Source: SLFT01 sp964493075 (GTDB lineage: Bacteria; Hydrogenedentota; Hydrogenedentia; Hydrogenedentales; CAITNO01). From it: a stretch of DNA of 11,404 bases. This document shows, one piece after another, positions 1-6,517 of this stretch; the stretch's first letter is position 1, and each line of letters begins with the position of its first letter. Under the pieces are notes generated by a model that was not told the DNA's origin, ran no database searches, and saw nothing but the letters and a program-made list of their open reading frames with translations. The translations under genes were made by a program, and so were the position numbers. The DNA is taken from contig CAZBNU010000127.1 in NCBI GenBank assembly GCA_964493075.1, positions 1 through 11,404 on the forward strand. The letters are read 5' to 3'.

Positions 1-2
1 AA

Positions 3-725
3 CTCGCCATCGGCGGCACGGCGGTTGGCACGGGACTGAATGCTGCACCGGGATTTTCAAAGGCCATGGCGGAGGTCATAAGCGGCTTGACGGGATATAC
101 CTTCACTTCCGCGCCGAACAAGTTTGAAGCCCTTGCCGCCCATGACGCGCTGGTGATGACCCACGGTGCGTTGAAGACCCTTGCGGCTTCCTTCACGAAA
201 ATCGCCAACGACATCCGCTGGCTGGCGGGTGGGCCGCGTTGTGGAATTGGTGAATTGCAGCTGCCGGAGAATGAACCCGGTTCCTCCATCATGCCGGGCA
301 AGGTGAATCCGACCCAGTGCGAGGCGTTGACCATGATTGCCGCCCAGGTGATGGGCAATGATGTTACGGTGAACATCGCCGGGGCATCGGGCAATTTTGA
401 ACTGAACGTATTCAAGCCGGTCATTATCTACAATGTGCTGCAATCCACCCGCTTGTTGAGTGACGGCGCGGCGAATTTCACGGAGAAATGCCTGAAAGGC
501 ATTCAGGCTAACGAAAAGCGTATTCGCGAACATCTGGAAAATTCGCTCATGCTCGTAACCGCCCTCAACAGTGAAATCGGATACGACAATGCCGCCAAGA
601 TCGCACGGTATGCCCATCTCAACGGTACGACCCTGCGCGAAGCTGCGGTAGCGCTGAACCTGCTGACCGCGGACGCCTTCGACCGGATTGTCCGTCCTGA
701 AGCCATGCTGGGTCCCGGCGAATAG
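3..725 (+). CDS. fumC: Fumarate hydratase, class II (C-terminal part, 5' end outside window)
   Basis: Class II fumarase interconverts fumarate and (S)-malate in the cytoplasmic TCA cycle. The open frame runs in from the left edge, and 240 residues to a TAG stop are visible, about half of the usual ~460. The frame opens with the family block GGTAVGTGLNA, followed by SAPNKFEALAAHDALV, PRCGIGELQLPENEPG and the fumarase/aspartase superfamily signature GSSIMPGKVN (from about 279), which lies on the loop that carries the catalytic serine. GNFELNVFKP and the C-terminal RPEAML also match fumarase and separate it from aspartase and argininosuccinate lyase. The active-site histidine of the HLQD-type block would lie upstream and cannot be checked. 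The ATG at 66 is internal, not the start. Nothing looks broken. No T-run terminator was seen before the next gene. Confidence 0.97.
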   Translation, partial: LAIGGTAVGTGLNAAPGFSKAMAEVISGLTGYTFTSAPNKFEALAAHDALVMTHGALKTLAASFTKIANDIRWLAGGPRCGIGELQLPENEPGSSIMPGKVNPTQCEALTMIAAQVMGNDVTVNIAGASGNFELNVFKPVIIYNVLQSTRLLSDGAANFTEKCLKGIQANEKRIREHLENSLMLVTALNSEIGYDNAAKIARYAHLNGTTLREAAVALNLLTADAFDRIVRPEAMLGPGE

Positions 726-743
726 AACACCGGTGAATAGAAC
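720..743 (+). repeat. Short tandem direct repeat at fumarase stop
   Basis: GAATAGAAC occurs at 720-728 and again at 735-743, a 15-bp period. The first copy contains the fumarase stop codon and the second places another in-frame TAG at 738-740. It may be a small local duplication giving a back-up stop. Functional meaning is doubtful. Confidence 0.4.
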
Positions 744-768
744 GCATGAAATCCTTTTCGAAGGGGTG

Positions 769-774
769 TATACT
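769..774 (+). promoter_or_regulatory. Candidate -10 box for membrane protein/GMC unit
   Basis: TATACT lies 56 bp before the ATG at 831 in the 105-bp gap after fumarase. No good -35 hexamer is found 16-18 bp upstream (atgaaa at 746-751). A short dyad, CCTT-TTCG-AAGG (753-764), sits just upstream of it and could be an operator; with no T-run after it, it is not a terminator. The same -10 type recurs before other genes in this window. Confidence 0.4.
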
Positions 775-830
775 ATAAAGTCCGGTTAAAGCGGTTGTAT
801 TTTTTCCTCAAGCAAAAAGGAGTTGCTGCC

Positions 831-1667
831 ATGACATCCTCCCCCGAAATGCTGACTGCGGCGGAAAAACGGTTCCGGCTCTGGATGTGGTTCAGTTTCT
901 GGATGTATACCCTGGGCATTCCGTTGTTTCTCGTTCTGGGCAGACAGACGGCGGCGTTCCTGAACGGGCTGCCTAGTTCGCTATTGCAGCTGCCGCCCTG
1001 GGAAGCGGCGGGAAGCGGCATGGAAATATACTTCTGGCAGGTGCTCGGCATATCGCTCATGGGCATCCTCGGCATTTTGTGCCTCTTTATTGCGCTGGAT
1101 GTGCGTCGGTATGGGCCTGTCATCAATGCGCTGCTCTGCGCAAAACTTATCTCCACGGTTTGCTACACCTTCCTGTTTCTGGGTAGCGGTAATCTGGCGT
1201 ATCTGGTTGCGGTACTCACGGACGGTTCTATCTTCGCCCTTTCCTGGGTGCTGTGGTTTATGGCGTCCCCGTCCTCGGAATATCTCAATGCGTGGGAGAA
1301 GCGGATATTGGTTACGGCAGGGGAGACGTTGCTGCCCAAGGACGGCGCATTTTCCACGGGCTATGCCGATGTGCAGGAACGGTGTCTGGTGGATGCCCAG
1401 CGTTTTCTCGCGGCACAATCGCCTCTGGACATTGCCGGAACGCGTCTGTTGCTGCGTACCCTGGATATCATGCCCTTGTTTCTGTTGAAATTCCGGTTGT
1501 TTCACAAACTGGATTTTGCACAACGGGTGGCGTTGTTTGAGCGCTTGGAACTATCCCGGTTTGGGCCATTGCGCCTCATGATGATCGCCATAAAACTCTA
1601 TGTGGTCATGCCTTTTTTTAATCCTCCGGAGTTGGAAGCAGGCATTCAGGTCAAGGAAACGGAATGA
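831..1667 (+). CDS. Four-helix membrane protein with GMC small-subunit-like tail
   Basis: A 278-residue protein. I chose ATG 831 because AAGGAG (817-822) sits 8 nt before it; a longer in-frame ATG at 795 has no such site. Four hydrophobic helices are visible at about residues 17-37, 68-89, 97-117 and 122-144. The RR after helix 2 (92-93) and the basic N terminus predict that N and C termini are both cytoplasmic. Residues ~150-278 are helical and soluble, with a GETLLPKDGAFS block and a later ERLELSRFGPLRLMM block. These resemble the small helical domain found beside or fused to GMC dehydrogenases (gluconate 2-dehydrogenase subunit 3 type). The gene ends 25 bp before a GMC oxidoreductase gene, so it probably anchors or assembles that enzyme. 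The membrane topology is clear; the family match is from memory of patterns and less certain. Confidence 0.75.
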   Translation: MTSSPEMLTAAEKRFRLWMWFSFWMYTLGIPLFLVLGRQTAAFLNGLPSSLLQLPPWEAAGSGMEIYFWQVLGISLMGILGILCLFIALDVRRYGPVINALLCAKLISTVCYTFLFLGSGNLAYLVAVLTDGSIFALSWVLWFMASPSSEYLNAWEKRILVTAGETLLPKDGAFSTGYADVQERCLVDAQRFLAAQSPLDIAGTRLLLRTLDIMPLFLLKFRLFHKLDFAQRVALFERLELSRFGPLRLMMIAIKLYVVMPFFNPPELEAGIQVKETE

Positions 1668-1679
1668 ACGCAGAGGGGC

Positions 1680-1685
1680 AAGGAG
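1680..1685 (+). promoter_or_regulatory. Ribosome binding site fixing the GMC start
   Basis: AAGGAG lies 7 nt before ATG 1693. It favours this start over the in-frame ATG at 1600, which lies inside the upstream gene and would put 31 residues ahead of the Rossmann fold. Confidence 0.8.
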
Positions 1686-1692
1686 TCCGGTC

Positions 1693-3138
1693 ATGAAAAA
1701 ATATTCCAGTCGTGTGGTAGTGGTGGGAACAGGTGCAGGCGGCGCGGTCGCGGCGGCGTTGCTGGCGCAATCCGGCGTTGATGTGCTGATGATTGAACAG
1801 GGGAAGCAGTACGAACCTGAAGATCACAAGGACATTATCACCAGTTTCACGCAGTTGTATCTCAATGCCGGCGTGACCATGGCTTTTGGCAATCCACCCA
1901 TCCCCATACCGCTTGGCAAGGTCGTGGGCGGCACCACCGCAATCAATTCCAGTACCTGCTTCCGTCCGCCCCGGGAGAAAGTGGATCGCTGGGATTGTGT
2001 GGACTGGGGGCTTTTTGAGCAAAGCCTGGAAGCGGTGGAGGAACGCATACATGCCGTGCCTGCTGAGGAATCTTTGCTGGGCAATAACTACACCCTTTTG
2101 AAGCGTGGTTGCGATGCAATGGGAATTCCCATTAAACCGCTGGTGCATAACCTGCGGGAGTGTCAAAAAAGCGGACGTTGTGCGTTTGGCTGTCCCACGG
2201 GTGCGAAGCAAAGCATGGACCGCACCTTTGTCCCGGATGCGCTGGAAGCGGGTGCGAAGCTGCTTACGGAACACAAGGTAACGGGCGTGCTACGTTCCGG
2301 CGACCGATTGGCGGGTGTCACTGGAGTCTGTCCGGAAGGAGAATTCGAAGCGCGTGCCGATGTGGTGATCATCGCTATGGGCGCATTGGCGACCCCGGCA
2401 TTCCTGTTGCGCCATAAACTGGCAAATAGTTCAGAACAGGTGGGGCAGGGGCTGCGCATTCATCCTGCGTGTCGTATTGCCGCGGAATTTGACGAAATCG
2501 TGGATGGGGAGCAAGGGCTGCCCCAGGGCGCGTTCATAGACCACTGGCAGGATCGCGGCATTATGATGGAAGGGATAAGTGTGCCGCCGGGGCTATTGCT
2601 TGCCGGGTTGCCCGGTGCCGGATACGCTTTCAAGGAACTGGCAGCGAAACGCCGCAACATCGCCACCTTCGGCATCATGATTAGTGATACAGGTGCAGGC
2701 CGGGTACGGCGCGGTTTCGCCGGATCGCCTTTTACTGCTACCTATCAACTTACCCAGATGGACGCTGAAACCTTGCGCTTTGCCATGGTGCGGCTTGGCG
2801 AACTGTATTTTGAAGCGGGCGCAAAACGGCTGTTCATCAATGTGGCATCCACGCCAGTGATTACGTCCAGAGATGACCTGAAGGCCTTTGAAAATATCCC
2901 CGTGAAACCCAGCCATTTTGAACTGATGGCATTCCATCCCACGGGCACCTGCGCCATGCACGTCCGTCCTGAAAAGGGAGTAGTCAACAGCCGTCTACGC
3001 AGTTACGACATTCCCAATCTTTACATCATGGACGGCTCCGTCATTCCCAATGCCCTCGGCGTCAATCCACAGGTGACCATCATGGGCCTCGCGCACCATG
3101 CCACGACACTGCTTGCTGAGGAACTCAACCGCAATTAA
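1693..3138 (+). CDS. GMC-family FAD-dependent oxidoreductase
   Basis: A 481-residue flavoprotein of the glucose-methanol-choline family, which oxidises an alcohol or sugar hydroxyl using bound FAD. The FAD dinucleotide-binding motif GTGAGG is at 12-17 with the ribose-binding Glu at 35. The GMC N-terminal signature GKVVGGTTAINSST is at ~75-88. The catalytic pair in the C-terminal domain is His415 (HPTGTC) and Asn458 (NPQ). A cysteine cluster, Cys157-x5-Cys163-x3-Cys167 followed by PTGAK, is like that of the long-chain-alcohol and gluconate-dehydrogenase-like branch rather than of classic choline dehydrogenase. There is no Sec or Tat signal, so it is probably cytoplasmic. It is co-transcribed with the upstream membrane protein, whose tail resembles a GMC small subunit; together they may form a membrane-tethered dehydrogenase feeding the quinone pool. 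The substrate cannot be read from sequence. Length is normal for this branch, with no sign of damage. Confidence 0.92.
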   Translation: MKKYSSRVVVVGTGAGGAVAAALLAQSGVDVLMIEQGKQYEPEDHKDIITSFTQLYLNAGVTMAFGNPPIPIPLGKVVGGTTAINSSTCFRPPREKVDRWDCVDWGLFEQSLEAVEERIHAVPAEESLLGNNYTLLKRGCDAMGIPIKPLVHNLRECQKSGRCAFGCPTGAKQSMDRTFVPDALEAGAKLLTEHKVTGVLRSGDRLAGVTGVCPEGEFEARADVVIIAMGALATPAFLLRHKLANSSEQVGQGLRIHPACRIAAEFDEIVDGEQGLPQGAFIDHWQDRGIMMEGISVPPGLLLAGLPGAGYAFKELAAKRRNIATFGIMISDTGAGRVRRGFAGSPFTATYQLTQMDAETLRFAMVRLGELYFEAGAKRLFINVASTPVITSRDDLKAFENIPVKPSHFELMAFHPTGTCAMHVRPEKGVVNSRLRSYDIPNLYIMDGSVIPNALGVNPQVTIMGLAHHATTLLAEELNRN

Positions 3139-3204
3139 TTCATGACTGATCAGAGATTTAGACGGCTGTTATTATGTCCTGTGTATGTCCGTGTCCTACG
3201 GTTT

Positions 3205-6200
3205 TCATTGGGGCGGTGCAGCCTGCAATATAACAGCAAACCTCTGCCCAAACGTTGTTCTTCCCTTGGCGTCAAAACTTAATACGACGCTCGTGTTCTC
3301 CGTTGGTGGCGCATCGGTTAATGGCAATTCCATCTGCAGTTGTTCAAAACGGTTTAGCCTTTGGGGCAGTGGAACGGCTGTTTGTACGCCACCGGACGCC
3401 GTAGCATAAACACCGCCCGGTGTTTCGCCAGTTTCTGCCGGCGGGATAAGTGCGGCTTCACCGAGGTTGGTAAAGGTGACGCGTAATTTCACAGGTTGTC
3501 CCAGTGTCGGTGTTATTATGCCGCCGGGCAGCATCTGTGTCCACGTACCGTCGCTGTTCTGTACTTCCACATAATCAAAGAAAGCGTCCAGATATTTGGG
3601 CGGGTTGTTCCCGGTCCAGGGCGAATTGCCCACGGCAAGGGGCGGGCAGTTGGTGGAGTCTGTTCCGGTGCCGTCGGTTTTCAAACCGGGGGTGTTGCCT
3701 GTGGCGATGGCGTTCCAGAATGACTCCTGCAAAGCTGTGTAAACACCGGACAGACCGTTGGTGTGGGCGTCTCGGTCAAAGGTAAGCCATACATCCACCG
3801 GCTTGGCGTCGGGCGCCTGCAAAAACAAGGGGCCCTGTTCCTTGATGACTTTGGTGACAGGCCGGTCTGTGCCGTTGGGATTGATGATGCCGTAATCGCT
3901 GCGTTCGTTCACCCGGAACCCGCCGGGATACCACCACCAGTAGATGCCGTCGGCGCCGCTTTGTTCAAGCATACGGTAGAAGTCGGTGTAGTAGGTGGCT
4001 TGAAACGCCATGCGCTCTTCGGTGAAGTCATGATGCGCCATGTCCCACACATGCACCCCGGCTTCCGCCCAGATCATGGGGATGCTTGGATTTGCCCAGC
4101 GTGCATATTCGTAGGTGAACCAGCCCGGCTTGATCCGTTCCCAATCGCCGATTCTGCCGTAGCCTTCCGGTTCCAATATGTCCACCGCGCCTGCCAGATA
4201 GGCAAAGTCATACAGTAGGGCCAGGGTCTGCACATCCGTCGGATCGCCCGCCATGGACATGCGGAAGCTCACCAGCGTATGGGGATCAATGGTGCGGATT
4301 AGCCGTCGCGCTTCGGCGTATTTTTCATAGAGTAAGGTATCCAGGAACCTGCGATAGGCGGCAATCATTTTGTTCCAGGGGCCGTCCGTACCAATTTGTG
4401 ACGGCGAGAAATTGACTACGTTGCCGGCGTCGTCGCGGGGTACGGGAAAGCCCCAGTCGGCTTCGGCATTCTCCAGACTGCCATATCGCTCCACTATCCA
4501 CGCCTGCCACTGCGGATTGAAGGGATTCCGTTCCCACTCCCGGAACTGGGGTTCCCAGGCAAGGTCGTAGGCGTACACAGTATCGTTCTGTGCCAGGCGG
4601 AGGTATTCAATCATTTCGCGCACCTGCTCCCAGGGGAACTCCATGGGGGTGCCGGGACGCAACGACAGGTTGGCTTTCATGCCAAGGGTATCCATACGGC
4701 GGAGAATGTCCAGCAGGTTTTGTGCTTTTATGTCATCGTGATAAAGGAAAATGCTCAGGGAATTGCAGCCCATGGCGGCGCACCGCTCCAGATCGCGTTG
4801 TACTACATTGGGGTGATAGGAGGCTGCACTCAACCACCGTTCAAAGTATTGCTGCCACTCTACGGCGACACCGGACGAAGGCATATAATTCACGCCGTGG
4901 GGCCGCCAGCGTTCCCCGTTTAATAGAAAACCGCCATCCTGTGCAGTAACAAAGGAAGGCTCTGCCTTGGGCTGCCAGCAATAGATTTTGTGGGTGGCCT
5001 GGTCGAGTAGGCGGTCGCCGAAATAAAGTGCCGCGCTGACAGTAAACCCTGCTGCAGGCCAGCTGTCCGGGAGCCACCGGGTTTCCAGCCGCACCGGTTC
5101 GCCCACTTCCGGAGATACAATGTCCAGCGAGTTGTCGGAGACCACCGCACCATCCGGAGTTGTGACCCGGAGCGCCAGGCGCATGGGGATGTTCTCCACA
5201 ATAGAGGTCTTGATGATCTGCGCACCCAGCGTCACGGCCTGGTCGTCAAAGTAGGTGTAGCGGTCCGCCCCGGCATCCAGGAAATATACCGGGACTTTCA
5301 TCCGGTTGAGTACGGCCTGGATGGCAGCCCGTCCGCCACTGGACAGATACCATGCCGTGTCTTCAATGGCGAAGGAGGCCCAGATACTGTTTTTGTAGGG
5401 GCCGTCAGTGTTGATGGTCATGGCGGCAACATGTCCGCGAAGGTCGCCGTCTGCGGAGCGTGCTTCCAGCAACGGCAGCCAGCGCCAAACACGCCCCTTA
5501 TCAAAGCCGCTTGCCTCAGGTCGGGGGTACATACCGCGCACCGTTTCGGGCAGGTCGAAAGTCATGGCAGGCAGCACCGTCTGGTCGGGTGCAACAACAA
5601 GTGTCGCCACCTCCCCAGCGTTAAACTGCTTGTACTCCGGGGATATTGTGTCCAGTGCGGGCGGTTTTACATCGCCCAAAATTTCAAGATATTCCTCCTG
5701 CAGCGGGGCAGTGCCCACCCGCGCCACCTGGAACCGGTGGGTGCCNNNNNNNNNNNNNNNNNNNNNNNNNNNNNNNNNNNNNNNNNNNNNNNNNNNNNNN
5801 NNNNNNNNNNNNNNNNNNNNNNNNNNNNNNNNNNNNNNNNNNNNNAGGGTGTACTTCGTGGGCGTGTCCATGCGGAACGCACTGCGGTGCCAGTTATCCA
5901 GCGATTCGGTGTTGAAATCCAACATGATATTGGGCGGGGCATCCAATACTGTCGTCTTGCGGAAACTTTCCGGTGTCTGCCACGTTCCGTTCATAAAAAC
6001 AAGGCGCTCCCGCCATGCTGGCGTGTTCAACGCAAGCAGGTTGCCGCCTTGTTGCAAAAAACGGTGTACCGGTTCAATAGAACGCATGGGAAGCGCTTTG
6101 GTGTCCGGCAGCACCAGCAGGGAGAAGTTCGTAACGTCCAGCATCTGTGCATTCGACACGGTTGCGCCGTCAATCCGCGTGACAGCATAGCCCAGCGCCG

Positions 6201-6342
6201 TCAGGTCAGTTTCCAGTGCGGCAACCAGTTCGTCGTGTATGCCTGTTTCTGCACTGTCATATAACGCCACTGGGGTGGGTTGTGCCCATGCTATGCCCAT
6301 AAGTCCCCAGGTAAGAACAGATGTGATGAAAAAAAAGCGCAT
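3205..6342 (-). CDS. Secreted multi-domain clan GH-A glycoside hydrolase (contains assembly gap)
   Basis: The chain has 1045 residues, counting 34 unknown ones at 166-199. ATG 6342 has AGGA (6349-6352) 6 nt upstream. Residues 1-20 are a Sec signal peptide ending AWA before QPTP, so the protein is exported. Residues ~23-130 look like a class I amidotransferase/ThuA-type alpha/beta domain (LLVLPDTKALP, FLQQGGNLLALNT). The gap falls in what resembles a beta-sandwich carbohydrate-binding module. Residues ~482-870 form a (beta/alpha)8 barrel opening with RPHGVNYMPSSG. Trp596-Glu597-Pro598 supplies the likely acid/base and Glu760 (IWAEAG) the likely nucleophile, as in clan GH-A (GH5/GH42-like). Residues ~890-1045 are beta-rich. 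The exact GH family and substrate are unknown; a plant or algal polysaccharide or glycoside is plausible. The frame is the same on both sides of the N run. It is convergent with the GMC gene (66 bp apart) and divergent from the amidase-NamZ gene. Confidence 0.8.
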   Translation of the reverse strand: MRFFFITSVLTWGLMGIAWAQPTPVALYDSAETGIHDELVAALETDLTALGYAVTRIDGATVSNAQMLDVTNFSLLVLPDTKALPMRSIEPVHRFLQQGGNLLALNTPAWRERLVFMNGTWQTPESFRKTTVLDAPPNIMLDFNTESLDNWHRSAFRMDTPTKYTXXXXXXXXXXXXXXXXXXXXXXXXXXXXXXXXXXGTHRFQVARVGTAPLQEEYLEILGDVKPPALDTISPEYKQFNAGEVATLVVAPDQTVLPAMTFDLPETVRGMYPRPEASGFDKGRVWRWLPLLEARSADGDLRGHVAAMTINTDGPYKNSIWASFAIEDTAWYLSSGGRAAIQAVLNRMKVPVYFLDAGADRYTYFDDQAVTLGAQIIKTSIVENIPMRLALRVTTPDGAVVSDNSLDIVSPEVGEPVRLETRWLPDSWPAAGFTVSAALYFGDRLLDQATHKIYCWQPKAEPSFVTAQDGGFLLNGERWRPHGVNYMPSSGVAVEWQQYFERWLSAASYHPNVVQRDLERCAAMGCNSLSIFLYHDDIKAQNLLDILRRMDTLGMKANLSLRPGTPMEFPWEQVREMIEYLRLAQNDTVYAYDLAWEPQFREWERNPFNPQWQAWIVERYGSLENAEADWGFPVPRDDAGNVVNFSPSQIGTDGPWNKMIAAYRRFLDTLLYEKYAEARRLIRTIDPHTLVSFRMSMAGDPTDVQTLALLYDFAYLAGAVDILEPEGYGRIGDWERIKPGWFTYEYARWANPSIPMIWAEAGVHVWDMAHHDFTEERMAFQATYYTDFYRMLEQSGADGIYWWWYPGGFRVNERSDYGIINPNGTDRPVTKVIKEQGPLFLQAPDAKPVDVWLTFDRDAHTNGLSGVYTALQESFWNAIATGNTPGLKTDGTGTDSTNCPPLAVGNSPWTGNNPPKYLDAFFDYVEVQNSDGTWTQMLPGGIITPTLGQPVKLRVTFTNLGEAALIPPAETGETPGGVYATASGGVQTAVPLPQRLNRFEQLQMELPLTDAPPTENTSVVLSFDAKGRTTFGQRFAVILQAAPPQ
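5746..5845. other. Assembly gap of 100 N
   Basis: Exactly 100 unknown bases, the conventional filler for a scaffold gap of unknown length. It interrupts the secreted hydrolase gene between its N-terminal amidotransferase-like domain and the sequence GTHRFQVARVGTA. The true missing length should not be taken as 100 bp. Confidence 0.98.
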
Positions 6343-6517
6343 GATGTTTCCTCTCGATTTTCAGCCATACAGGATTTTCAAGACTATACCCGTATTTGGC
6401 CCCGAAAATAAAATTCTTTTCTGTAACATGTTGTGGTGTTGCTTCTTTCATACGCACCCCGAAATCCATTATAGTGGTGGGGATGTATTTGAACTCTTAT
6501 TCTACAGGAGCGTTCTC
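6343..6517. promoter_or_regulatory. Divergent intergenic region, two candidate promoters
   Basis: This 175-bp region separates the secreted hydrolase (leftward) and the amidase-NamZ fusion (rightward). On the minus strand, TATAGT at 6388-6383 lies about 40 bp from the hydrolase ATG and is embedded in CGGGTATAGTCTTGAAAAT. On the plus strand, TATAGT at 6470-6475 lies 42 bp before the TTG start, with only a weak -35 (TTTCAT, 6446-6451; 18-bp spacer). The Shine-Dalgarno AGGAG (6506-6510) lies 7 nt before the TTG at 6518. No strong hairpin was seen. Confidence 0.4.

Noticed and set aside
57..617. 186-residue minus-strand open frame opposite fumarase
   Set aside because: It is antisense to a strongly conserved gene and its protein shows no family motif.
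736..748. 13-bp exact match AATAGAACGCATG at 736-748 and 6076-6088
   Set aside because: About one shared 13-mer is expected by chance in a window of this size. One copy is inside a coding region and the flanks do not match.
3139..3204. Terminator between the convergent GMC and hydrolase genes
   Set aside because: No stem longer than 3-4 bp with a following T-run could be found in these 66 bp.
5408..6264. Long plus-strand open frames across the N gap
   Set aside because: They are antisense to the secreted hydrolase, are kept open partly by the N run, and have low-complexity residues without recognisable motifs.
6239..6517. Possible 93-residue N-terminal extension of the amidase-NamZ fusion from an upstream ATG
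   Set aside because: It overlaps the 5' end of the divergent hydrolase gene and both promoters, has no family similarity and no signal peptide, and the TTG at 6518 has a well-placed AGGAG.
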